From the NCBI GenBank assembly GCA_027451455.1, contig DAIDJI010000378.1, positions 1 to 5,811 on the forward strand: a stretch of DNA of 5,811 nt. The letters are read 5' to 3'. This document shows positions 1 to 5,811 of this stretch, piece after piece (the first letter of the stretch is position 1; each line of letters starts with the position of its first letter). Source of the DNA: Planctomycetales bacterium. Lineage in GTDB: Bacteria; Planctomycetota; Planctomycetia; Isosphaerales; Isosphaeraceae. Under the pieces are notes generated by a model that saw only the letters and a list, made by a program, of their open reading frames with translations, did no database searches and had not been told where the DNA came from. The translations under genes and the position numbers were made by a program.

Positions 1-1161
1 GGCCGGCTTGCCGACATCATCATCGATCGCGCCTATCCGCTGGGCCTTCGTCGTGAGGCGATCCGAGGGCTCTCGATGGTTCCCGATGGTGCCAATCGCG
101 TGCTCGACCTGGCGAAGACGGGCAAACTCCCCGCCGATCTCAAGGCCGATGCGACCACGATTCTCTACACCTCGCCGGTTCGCGGCATCCGCGAGGCGGC
201 CGAGAAGGTCCTTCCCATGCCGAAGCTGGCCGGCGGGCGCGACCTCCCGCCGATCGCCGAATTGATCCGGCGCAGGGGGAATCCCGGGCACGGCCGGGAA
301 GTCTTCTTCCGCGAGGGGCAGAACTCGTGCGGGAGCTGCCACCGCGTGCAGGGACGCGGCCACTGGATCGGGCCCGATCTCTCGACGATCGGCGTGAAGT
401 ATGGCCGGGACGAGCTGATTCGGTCGATCCTCAGCCCGAGCGCCGCGATCGGCTACAACTTCCGGTCGGTCGTCTGTGCCCTCGACGACGGCCGGGTGAT
501 CACCGGGCTCCCGGTCGAGGAAACACCCGAGCGGTTGATCCTCAAAACGGCGACAGGTGAGCGCGTGACGATCCCGACATCGAGCATCGAGGAGCGCAGG
601 ACCAGCGACGTCTCGCTGATGCCCGACGGCCTCGCCCAGACCCTCACCGACGCCGAACTGGTCGACCTGGTCTCGTTCCTCTCGACGCTGAAGCAGCCGG
701 TCGCGATTGTCGGGCAATATCAGGTGCTCGGTCCGCTCGCGAACGCGTCGAAGCTCGACCCAGGCGCGAAGCTGGATCTCGAAGCGACCGTGGACGACGG
801 CCGGGGCCACAACCTCGCCTGGCGCAGGGTGAGTGCCAACGCCGAGGGATCCGTGGATCTCTCGGCAATGGCGTCGGGCGGTTCTCCGTCCGTTGCGTAT
901 CTCTATGTGCCGATGGTTTCTACCGTGGCGCAGCAGGCCCGGCTGGTGCTGGATACGAAGGCCGAGGTCTCGGCCTGGGTCGACGGCAAGCCGGTACACC
1001 TTGGGACGGTGGAGAGCGAGACGCGATCGGCGACGTTCGACCTGCCGGCCGGCTCGGTCTCGCTCCTGATCCGCCTGCCGATCCCGGCCAACGCTGTCGG
1101 CGGCGTGGGCCTGGTGACAACCATCGTGGCCGACCACTCGATCGGGTTCACGGCAAAGTAA
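1..1161 (+). CDS. PVC-type heme-binding protein, 3' part (HEAT-like tail, CxxCH cytochrome domain, C-terminal beta module)
   Basis: The frame is open from base 1 to TAA at 1159-1161, giving 386 residues; the start lies upstream of the window. Residues about 1-80 are Ala/Arg/Leu-rich helices resembling the end of a HEAT-type array. Residues 93-231 match the putative heme-binding domain of Pirellula/Verrucomicrobium type (TIGR02603-like). They begin GNPGHGREVFF, carry C110-G-S-C113-H114 for covalent heme c, then GPDL (124-127), a beta segment with DDGRVITGLPVEE, and SLMPDGL, where M207 is the likely second axial ligand, closing with ELVDLVSFLSTLK. Residues about 237-361 form a beta-rich module (YQVLGPL at 240-246, AWVDGK at 325-330) that resembles the end of the gene at 2667. 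In this family such proteins are exported, and a redox role is assumed but rarely shown. The upstream part probably holds a propeller, which cannot be seen here. The domain call is strong; the substrate is unknown. Confidence 0.93.
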   Translation, partial: GRLADIIIDRAYPLGLRREAIRGLSMVPDGANRVLDLAKTGKLPADLKADATTILYTSPVRGIREAAEKVLPMPKLAGGRDLPPIAELIRRRGNPGHGREVFFREGQNSCGSCHRVQGRGHWIGPDLSTIGVKYGRDELIRSILSPSAAIGYNFRSVVCALDDGRVITGLPVEETPERLILKTATGERVTIPTSSIEERRTSDVSLMPDGLAQTLTDAELVDLVSFLSTLKQPVAIVGQYQVLGPLANASKLDPGAKLDLEATVDDGRGHNLAWRRVSANAEGSVDLSAMASGGSPSVAYLYVPMVSTVAQQARLVLDTKAEVSAWVDGKPVHLGTVESETRSATFDLPAGSVSLLIRLPIPANAVGGVGLVTTIVADHSIGFTAK

Positions 1162-1175
1162 TCTGTCCGGATCCC

Positions 1176-1217
1176 AACGGGGACTGGCTCCGCGTTTTCG
1201 AGGTGCCGGTCCCCGTT
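1176..1217. repeat. GGGGAC...GTCCCC hairpin, REP-like or terminator-like
   Basis: Two 19-nt arms (1176-1194 and 1199-1217) enclose a TTTT loop. The stem has 16 Watson-Crick pairs, one G-U pair (1185-1208) and two mismatches (1189/1204 and 1192/1201). The right arm runs directly into TTTT (1216-1219). It begins 14 nt after the stop of the heme-protein gene, so it could act as its intrinsic terminator. The arm sequences, with AACGGGGACTGGC on the left and GGTGCCGGTCCCCGTT on the right, also resemble the dispersed palindromes that I recall as common in planctomycete and some deltaproteobacterial genomes, so a REP-like element is the alternative. The hairpin is seen directly; the function is inferred. 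Confidence 0.75.
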
Positions 1218-1225
1218 TTGGTCGC

Positions 1226-1255
1226 GTCCCCGTTTTTTGTCAGGAAGTCCCCGCC
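1226..1255. repeat. Extra half copies of the GTCCCCGTTTT arm
   Basis: The right-arm motif of the preceding hairpin recurs as GTCCCCGTTTTTT at 1226-1238 and in decayed form as GTCCCCGCC at 1247-1255. Neither has a full left arm of its own, so they look like remnants of tandem palindromes. The T-run at 1233-1238 could add to transcription termination. The rest of the 124-nt gap before the glycosyltransferase shows no clear promoter to me. Confidence 0.5.
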
Positions 1256-1285
1256 ACCCGCGCCGCGAGACGAAAGCTCCCGCCC

Positions 1286-2017
1286 GTGACGAAACCCAAC
1301 GCCGAGACCCGGATTGCCGTCGCCATCCCGTGTTACAACGAGGCCGCGGCGATCCCGACCGTGATCGCCGCGTTCCGAACGACCCTCCCGGACGCCGAGA
1401 TCGTGGTCTTTGATAATAACTCGACCGATGGCACGGGCGACCTCGCCCGGAGCCTGGGCGTCCGCGTGATCCATGTCCCCGAACAGGGAAAAGGTTACGC
1501 AGTTCGCGCCGCTTTCGCCGTACTCTCCGATTACGATGTCGTGCTCCTGACCGACGGCGATGGCACCTATCCCGCCGAGGCCGCCCCGATGCTGGTCGCG
1601 CCCGTGCTGGAAGGAACCGCCGAGATGACCGTCGGCGCCCGCCAGCCGGTCCCCGGCGCCGGCGCGATGACGATCACTCGACGACTCGGCAATCTGCTGA
1701 TCCGGGCCGCGTTTACCCTCCTCATCGGCCGAGGAACCACCGATCTACTCTCAGGCTATCGCGGGTTCAGCCGACGGTTCGTCCGCGAGGTCGACCTGCG
1801 CTCGACCGGCTTCGAGATCGAGACCGAACTGGCCGGCGAGGCCGCCGCACGCCGGATGGCCGTGCTGGAAGTCTCCGTCCCCTACCACCCCCGAATCGCC
1901 GGCACCGAAAGCAAACTCCGCGCTTTCCGCGACGGCTGGCGCATCCTCCGGACGATCGTGGCCCTGTCTCTCCGCCTGCGAGGGATACGGGGGACAACCA
2001 CGAAGAAAGGCGAATGA
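1286..2017 (+). CDS. Family 2 glycosyltransferase (dolichyl-phosphate mannose/glucose synthase-like)
   Basis: A complete 243-residue GT-A fold protein. It starts at GTG 1286, the only ATG/GTG/TTG in frame between about 1184 and the conserved N-terminus; no convincing Shine-Dalgarno is visible. Motifs in order: AIPCYNE (13-19) at the nucleotide-binding strand, FDNNSTDGT (42-50), EQGKGYAVR (66-74), the metal-binding DGD of LLTDGDGTYP (87-96), VGARQPV (116-122), LLSGYRGFSRRF (154-165) in the acceptor region, GFEIETEL (175-182), and the late VPYHPR (198-203) with SKLRAFRDGWRIL (209-221). This pattern fits enzymes that move a sugar from a nucleotide donor to a polyprenyl phosphate or similar acceptor at the cytosolic face of the membrane. 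There is no transmembrane segment, so it is a short peripheral form. Sugar and acceptor cannot be told from sequence. The last residues (GTTTKKGE) are encoded by DNA resembling the downstream repeat family, so the tail may be repeat-derived. Confidence 0.93.
   Translation: MTKPNAETRIAVAIPCYNEAAAIPTVIAAFRTTLPDAEIVVFDNNSTDGTGDLARSLGVRVIHVPEQGKGYAVRAAFAVLSDYDVVLLTDGDGTYPAEAAPMLVAPVLEGTAEMTVGARQPVPGAGAMTITRRLGNLLIRAAFTLLIGRGTTDLLSGYRGFSRRFVREVDLRSTGFEIETELAGEAAARRMAVLEVSVPYHPRIAGTESKLRAFRDGWRILRTIVALSLRLRGIRGTTTKKGE
1996..2004 (+). repeat. Half copy of the AACCACGAA repeat inside the glycosyltransferase 3' end
   Basis: AACCACGAA matches the first nine bases of the repeat core found at 2042, 2137 and, inverted, at 2598-2606. 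It is followed by GAAAGG rather than the second half of the core. It lies within codons 237-240, eleven bases before the TGA. A nine-base match alone could be chance; its closeness to the other copies makes it worth marking. Confidence 0.35.
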
Positions 2018-2031
2018 CCGAAATTAGCGAG

Positions 2032-2083
2032 AGGAAGACGGAACCACGAAAATACACGGAGGGCACGAAACAAGACGGACAAT
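2032..2083 (+). repeat. Direct repeat, copy 1 (29-nt core at 2042-2070)
   Basis: This 52-nt unit matches 2127-2178 at 45 of 52 positions without gaps. Its core is AACCACGAAA, then three variable bases (ATA), then CACGGAGGGCACGAAA. It lies in the gap after the glycosyltransferase stop. The motif has an internal period of about 9-10 nt built on CACGAA/CACGGA. I recall similar CACGAA/CACGGAGG repeats in intergenic DNA of planctomycetes and other environmental bacteria, often near GxxExxY genes; that is memory, not a search. Confidence 0.88.
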
Positions 2084-2126
2084 CGGGATGTGGATCGACG
2101 GGCAGCTTGGTGTCGGATGTCGGGAC

Positions 2127-2178
2127 AGGAGGACGGAACCACGAAATCTCACGGAGGGCACGAAAGAAGACGGGCGAT
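2127..2178 (+). repeat. Direct repeat, copy 2 (29-nt core at 2137-2165), overlapping the GxxExxY start
   Basis: The second copy lies 95 nt downstream of the first in the same orientation. The core is identical to copy 1 except for the three variable bases (TCT instead of ATA). The copy ends in GAT, whose last two bases are the first two of the ATG at 2177 proposed for the following gene. It therefore overlaps that gene's translation initiation region; the equivalent bases in copy 1 (CAAT) give no start codon. Confidence 0.88.
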
Positions 2179-2572
2179 GGGGACGGAGGGTAGAGTGGGG
2201 AAACTGATTTATGAGGAAGAGTCTTATCGGATCATGGGAGCCTGTTTCGAGGTTTACCGGATCCGGGGACGCGGATTCCTTGAAGCCGTCTATCAGGAGT
2301 GCCTGGAGATGGAATTTGCCGATCGAGGGATTCCGTTTGTCTCGCAACAACGGCTGCCGATCTTCTACAAGGGACGGACCCTCGGCCAGTTCTACAAGGC
2401 GGACTTCGTCTGTTACGGTAAGATCATCGTCGAGGTAAAGGCCGTCGCCCGCCTGATCGACGAACACCGCGCCCAGGCCATCAACTACCTTCGTGCGACG
2501 GACATGAAACTCGGCCTCCTGGTTAACTTTTGCGCTCCCGAGAAACTTGAATACCAGCGTCTTGTTGTCTGA
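2177..2572 (+). CDS. GxxExxY protein, PD-(D/E)XK nuclease-like
   Basis: A complete 131-residue protein ending at TGA 2570-2572. The family signature is G33-F-L-E36-A-V-Y39. It follows LIYEEESYRIMGACFEVYR (10-28) and precedes RGIPF (50-54) and the YKGRTLGQFYKADF stretch (64-77). D76, then E86-V-K88 on the next strand, then Q100 and Y104 in QAINYL, form the D...ExK plus QxxxY pattern of RecB-like PD-(D/E)XK nucleases, and all are present. The family (PDDEXK_3-like) has no firmly established function; nuclease activity is inferred from the motifs. I chose ATG 2177 because the conserved part begins soon after. The frame stays open upstream to a GTG at 2090, but that extension reads through repeat DNA (TTKSHGGHERR) and is unlikely to be native. 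GTG 2195 is another option, with GGAGGG at 2185-2190 only four bases ahead. Third codon positions look less GC-biased than in the neighbours, which suits a mobile origin. Confidence 0.88.
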   Translation: MGTEGRVGKLIYEEESYRIMGACFEVYRIRGRGFLEAVYQECLEMEFADRGIPFVSQQRLPIFYKGRTLGQFYKADFVCYGKIIVEVKAVARLIDEHRAQAINYLRATDMKLGLLVNFCAPEKLEYQRLVV

Positions 2573-2577
2573 CCTCT

Positions 2578-2606
2578 TTTCGTGCCCTCCGTGTTCTTTC
2601 GTGGTT
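2578..2606 (-). repeat. Inverted copy of the 29-nt repeat core downstream of the GxxExxY gene
   Basis: The reverse complement reads AACCACGAAA, then GAA, then CACGGAGGGCACGAAA. It matches copy 1 at 27 of 29 bases and copy 2 at 26 of 29, with all differences in the three variable positions. It starts 5 nt after the GxxExxY stop. Together with the two upstream copies it brackets the gene as an inverted repeat, which could pair into a long hairpin with the gene in the loop, or mark the ends of an insertion. Confidence 0.88.
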
Positions 2607-2608
2607 GC

Positions 2609-2648
2609 TCCGAATTCCCCTTTTCGTATTTCCTCCGATCCGAATTCC
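2609..2648 (+). repeat. Short direct repeat TCCGAATTCC
   Basis: The ten bases TCCGAATTCC occur at 2609-2618 and again at 2639-2648, just outside the inverted repeat copy and before the next gene. The stretch between them is T/C-rich. No convincing promoter boxes are seen. This may be chance or a trace of a small duplication. Confidence 0.3.
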
Positions 2649-2654
2649 AGATCC

Positions 2655-2658
2655 AGGG
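2655..2658 (+). promoter_or_regulatory. Weak ribosome binding site before the PVC-type gene
   Basis: AGGG ends eight bases before ATG 2667 and is the only purine-rich match to an anti-Shine-Dalgarno sequence close enough to this start. It is weak, as is common in high-GC planctomycete genes. The start is supported mainly by the signal peptide that follows it. Confidence 0.4.
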
Positions 2659-2666
2659 TCTTGCTC

Positions 2667-5600
2667 ATGATCAGACTCTCACGATGTCGAGCACTCGTCC
2701 TGCTCGTCTTCTCGCTTCTTTTCGTGGTTCCCGTGGTCGCTCGCGGCGAGATGCCGAAGGTGCCTGATGGGTTCAAGATCCGCCTGGTGGCCACTGTTCC
2801 GGCGGTGCAGTATCCCAGCCAGGTCGCCGTGGCGCCCGACGGCTCGCTCTTCGTCGGCGAGGACCCGATGGATCAGGTCGGCCCTGCCTCGAAACCGATC
2901 GACCGGATCCTCCTGTTTCGCGAGGGCAAGGAACCCGTCGTCTTCGCCGAGAAGCTCAACGCGATCTTCGGCATGGCCTGGCGCGACGGTGCCCTCTACG
3001 TCATGAACATGCCAAACCTGACAGTCCTCCGCGATAGCGACGGCGACGGCCGCGCCGACGAGCGGAAGGAGTTGTTCAGGGACCTCGGCCAACCCGCCGG
3101 CTTCCCCAACGACTTCAACGACCACATCGTCTCGGGCCTCAAGTTCGGGATGGACGGATATTTGTATATTTCGGTTGGCGACAAGGGCGTGCCGAAGGCG
3201 ACCGGCCCCGACGGTCGGACGGCGCAGGTCCACGGCGGCGGTACCCTTCGCTGCCGCCCCGACGGGACGGGTCTGGAGGTCTTCACCACCGGAACACGCA
3301 ACCACCTCGAGCCCAACCTCGACGATCGCGATAACCTGTTCACTTATGACAATACCGATGATGGACTCGGCTGGTGGACGCGGGTTACCTATCACATTGA
3401 CGGCGGCTATTATGGCTATCCGTACGATTATCACAATCGCAAGGACCGGATACTCCCCCGGATCGCCGAGTACGGCGGCGGTTCGCCGTGCGGCGGGCTC
3501 TACTACGGTGAGGACGCCTGGCCCGAGAAGTATCGCGGCATGGTCTTCTGGGCCGAGTGGGGCAAGCGGTCGGTCCAGGCGTTTCGGTTCGTCCCCGATG
3601 GAGCCACATTCAAGATTGCCGAGATGATCGACTTCATCAAGCCAGGCGGTGTCGAGAGTTTTCGCCCGCTCGACCTGGCACTCTCGCCGGACGGACGGAC
3701 GATGTATGTCGCCGACTGGTCGATGGGCGGCTGGGGCAACAAGACCGAGAAGCTCGGCCGCGTTTACGCCGTGACCTACGAGGGACCCGTCGCGAAGCCT
3801 CGTCCGCGCGGTCGGGACAGTGACCCGATCGCCGATCAGATTCGAGAGCTCGATCACCCCTCGTTTCACGAGCGGAGTCGGGCCCAGGCGGCGCTCGTGC
3901 ATCGCGGGAAGGAGGCCCTTGGCCCGGCCATCGCGGCGCTCGAAAACGAGGCGACGCCCGCGCTCGCCCGTCGCCACCTGGTCTGGGTTGTCGACGCGAT
4001 CGCCGGTGGGACGCCCGAGGCGACCGATGCGCTGGTCGTCGCGCTGAAGGCGCGCGAGGCGGATGTTCGAGCCCAGGCCGCTCGTGCTCTCGGCGAGCGT
4101 GCGACGGGAGGCCACGAGGCGCCACTCGTCGGGCTTCTGAAGGACCGCGAGCCGACGGTCCGGCTCCAGGCTGTGATCGCCCTCGGGCGGATGGGAGAGG
4201 CCCACGCGGTGCCTGCGCTGCTCGGGTCGCTTGCCGATCCCGATGGGTATGTCGCGTTCTCGGCGCGTCGAGCCTTGCAGCGGATCGGCCAGTGGCGGGC
4301 TGCGGCGAAGGGCCTCGATTCGCCCGACCCGAAGGTCCGCGCCGGCGTCCTGCTGGCGATGGAGGAGGTCTATTCGACGTCGGCCGTCGACGAGTTGATC
4401 CGGTTCGCCAGCAATGCGAAGCGTTCGGCCGATGAGCGCGTGGAGGCGATCCGGTTCCTGGCCGAGTCCCACCGGAAGCGCCCACCCTGGGACGGTAAGT
4501 GGTGGGGCACGCAGCCGGCCCGGAGTGAGCCGCCTGCGAAGACCATCGCCTGGGAAGGAACGGCTCGCGTTCTGAAAGCGGCCCGGTCGATGCTCCGCGA
4601 CCCGTCCAGCCGGATCCGAATCGCCGCGATCGAGGCTCTCGCCGAGGCGAAGGACAACGACTCGCGCGCCGCGATCCGGTCGCAGTTCGCCGGAGAGAAG
4701 GACGCCGAGGTCCGCCGCGCCGTGGCCCGGGCGCTCGGTCAGCTTCGCGACAACGAGTCGATCGGGATGCTCGCCGCTGCATTTCGCGAGAGCTCGACGC
4801 CTGCCCCTGTCCGCGAGGCGGCGCTCTCGGCTCTTGAGTCGATCGGCGGGGATGCCGCCGTCGAGTCGATCGGCGTGCTGATCTCCGGTGATCGGCTCTC
4901 GCCCGACCTGCGTGTGCAGGCGATCGCGGCGCTCGGGCGAATTCACGACACCGACGCGCTCCCGTTCCTGAAGAAGACCCTTGGCGCCCAGTCGGCGGCC
5001 GTCCGCGCCGCCGGGATCGAGGCGATCGCAGCGATTGCCGAGGCCCCCGCGCCGCAGGGCTTCAATCGTCGCCCGCGTCGACGGCGCCCGCAGGCCCCTG
5101 CCCCGGCGCCGACCGTCCTGCCGGCGGACGTCCTCGCCGCGGTTCGTTCGCATCTGAACGATCCGGATACCTCGGTTCGTCGCCGGGCGATCGCCGCGGC
5201 GGCGGCGCTGAAGGACCGGGAAGCCATTCCCGCGCTGATCGCCGCGGCCGACTCGAACGACTCTCGGTTCGAGGCCACACTGGCGCTCACCGCCGTCCCC
5301 GACATTCGCGCGCTCTCGGTCTACCTTCGCGGGCTCGCGGATAAGAGCGCGGATCTGCGTCGTGCCTCGGTCTCGGCGATCGCGAGCCTCCGCGATCGCG
5401 CCGCGCCGGTGCTGGACCAGCTTGCCAGCCGGCATGAGCTTTCTCCGTCGCTGATCCCCGAGCTTCGTACGATTTTCGCGGGTCTGGCCCCGATTGCTCG
5501 ATGGCGGCTGGTCGGTCCGTTCCCGATCGACGCCCCTGCCGTCCTCTCGCCCGAGAAGCCTGTCGACCCGTCGGCCAGCTTCGAGGGCGCTGATGGCAAG

Positions 5601-5811
5601 CGGGTCGCCTGGCGGTCGGCCGAGGCGATCGACGATCGCGGTCAGATCGACCTCGGCCGGATCTACAGCCCCGGCGACGACCTCGCCGCCTTTGGCTATG
5701 CCGAGATCCAGAGCGCCGTTGACCGCCCTGCACAGATGGCCGTCGGCTCCGACGACACGCTGACCGTCTGGCTCAATGGCCAGGAGGTCTACACGTTTGC
5801 CGACCGTCGCG
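2667..5811 (+). CDS. PVC-type exported protein, 5' part (signal peptide, membrane-bound-dehydrogenase-like propeller, HEAT array)
   Basis: Open from ATG 2667 to the window edge: 1048 codons with no stop, truncated on the right. Residues 1-25 are a signal peptide (MIRLSRCRALVLLV..., cleavage probably near VVA-RGE), so the product is exported. Residues about 29-372 form a beta-propeller of the Pirellula/Verrucomicrobium dehydrogenase-like type (TIGR02604-like): DSDGDGRADE, TTGTRNHLEPN, WWTRVTYHIDGGYYGYPYDY, FRPLDLALSPDGRTMYVADW, and GRVYAVTY as the last blade. After a basic Pro/Arg linker (about 375-390), HEAT repeats run from about 395 to 935 (for example DVRAQAARALGE, TVRLQAVIALGRMG, EVRRAVARALGQL). 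They carry the family motif PPWDGKWWGTQP (606-617) and are interrupted by a Pro/Ala/Arg-rich stretch (793-816). From W946 (WRLVGPF) to the edge lies a beta-rich module with VWLNGQ (1034-1039), like the C-terminal module of the gene at 1-1161. No CxxCH is seen; a heme domain is expected further downstream. Substrate unknown. Confidence 0.93.
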   Translation, partial: MIRLSRCRALVLLVFSLLFVVPVVARGEMPKVPDGFKIRLVATVPAVQYPSQVAVAPDGSLFVGEDPMDQVGPASKPIDRILLFREGKEPVVFAEKLNAIFGMAWRDGALYVMNMPNLTVLRDSDGDGRADERKELFRDLGQPAGFPNDFNDHIVSGLKFGMDGYLYISVGDKGVPKATGPDGRTAQVHGGGTLRCRPDGTGLEVFTTGTRNHLEPNLDDRDNLFTYDNTDDGLGWWTRVTYHIDGGYYGYPYDYHNRKDRILPRIAEYGGGSPCGGLYYGEDAWPEKYRGMVFWAEWGKRSVQAFRFVPDGATFKIAEMIDFIKPGGVESFRPLDLALSPDGRTMYVADWSMGGWGNKTEKLGRVYAVTYEGPVAKPRPRGRDSDPIADQIRELDHPSFHERSRAQAALVHRGKEALGPAIAALENEATPALARRHLVWVVDAIAGGTPEATDALVVALKAREADVRAQAARALGERATGGHEAPLVGLLKDREPTVRLQAVIALGRMGEAHAVPALLGSLADPDGYVAFSARRALQRIGQWRAAAKGLDSPDPKVRAGVLLAMEEVYSTSAVDELIRFASNAKRSADERVEAIRFLAESHRKRPPWDGKWWGTQPARSEPPAKTIAWEGTARVLKAARSMLRDPSSRIRIAAIEALAEAKDNDSRAAIRSQFAGEKDAEVRRAVARALGQLRDNESIGMLAAAFRESSTPAPVREAALSALESIGGDAAVESIGVLISGDRLSPDLRVQAIAALGRIHDTDALPFLKKTLGAQSAAVRAAGIEAIAAIAEAPAPQGFNRRPRRRRPQAPAPAPTVLPADVLAAVRSHLNDPDTSVRRRAIAAAAALKDREAIPALIAAADSNDSRFEATLALTAVPDIRALSVYLRGLADKSADLRRASVSAIASLRDRAAPVLDQLASRHELSPSLIPELRTIFAGLAPIARWRLVGPFPIDAPAVLSPEKPVDPSASFEGADGKRVAWRSAEAIDDRGQIDLGRIYSPGDDLAAFGYAEIQSAVDRPAQMAVGSDDTLTVWLNGQEVYTFADRR
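2721..2729 (-). repeat. Inverted half copy (TTCGTGGTT) inside the signal-peptide coding region
   Basis: TTCGTGGTT is the exact reverse complement of the AACCACGAA half copy at 1996-2004 and of the first nine bases of the repeat core. It encodes part of the hydrophobic signal-peptide segment (FVVP). It may be coincidence, since Phe-Val-Val codons fit naturally here. Confidence 0.25.

Noticed and set aside
1162..1285. A tRNA or other structured RNA gene in the intergenic gap
   Set aside because: Only one simple hairpin is present; there is no cloverleaf, CCA end or riboswitch-like conserved core.
2032..2178. A CRISPR array made of the two direct repeats
   Set aside because: There are only two same-strand copies with mismatches, the third copy is inverted, and the single spacer-like interval has no companions. 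No cas-type gene is visible.
2042..2606. A standard insertion sequence with terminal inverted repeats
   Set aside because: The enclosed protein is not a recognised transposase and no target-site duplication is evident just outside the repeats. A mobile cassette is kept only as a hypothesis.
2024..2794. A 256-codon minus-strand frame across the GxxExxY gene and its repeats
   Set aside because: The plus strand carries a clear GxxExxY family protein. The antisense product has no motif, and parts of it are simply translated repeat DNA.
3637..4782. A 381-codon minus-strand frame rich in Arg, Pro and Ser
   Set aside because: The composition is typical of an out-of-phase GC-rich shadow, and it lies inside the HEAT-encoding region of the plus-strand gene.
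2679..5435. A 918-codon open frame on the minus strand
   Set aside because: It lies entirely antisense to the PVC-type gene, whose plus-strand translation shows a signal peptide, propeller motifs and HEAT repeats. The antisense product is Arg/Gly/Asp-rich with no recognisable domain. Long antisense frames are expected opposite high-GC coding sequence.

Overview
The window is GC-rich DNA with four genes, all on the plus strand. It most likely comes from a planctomycete, perhaps a member of the Isosphaeraceae. This rests on two large genes of the planctomycete/verrucomicrobial (PVC) secreted 'dehydrogenase-like propeller, HEAT repeats, c-type heme' family, one at each edge, plus the GC-rich codon use. 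The genus cannot be read from the sequence.

Layout: (1) 1-1161 is the 3' end of a PVC-type heme protein, with a HEAT-like tail, one CxxCH heme site in a Pirellula/Verrucomicrobium-type cytochrome domain, and a C-terminal beta-rich module. (2) 1162-1285 is intergenic and holds a near-perfect GGGGAC/GTCCCC hairpin that is terminator-like or REP-like, plus extra half copies. (3) 1286-2017 is a complete family-2 glycosyltransferase of the dolichyl-phosphate-mannose-synthase-like type. (4) About 1996-2613 is a repeat-bounded island: two direct copies of a ~50-nt repeat, a small GxxExxY-family protein with a PD-(D/E)XK-like motif set (2177-2572), then an inverted copy of the same repeat core. (5) 2667 to the right edge is the 5' part (1048 codons) of a second PVC-type exported protein: signal peptide, beta-propeller, long HEAT array, and the start of a module resembling the C-terminus of gene 1. 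Its expected heme domain would lie outside the window.

How they relate: the two edge genes are members of one family and probably act in the periplasm, in the redox or carbohydrate-related roles suspected for this poorly characterised family. The glycosyltransferase is cytosolic or membrane-peripheral and shows no obvious pathway link to them. The GxxExxY gene looks like an insertion between otherwise ordinary genes. It is the most interesting part of the window, because the repeats bracket it closely, overlap its start region, and leave half-size echoes in the coding ends of both neighbours.
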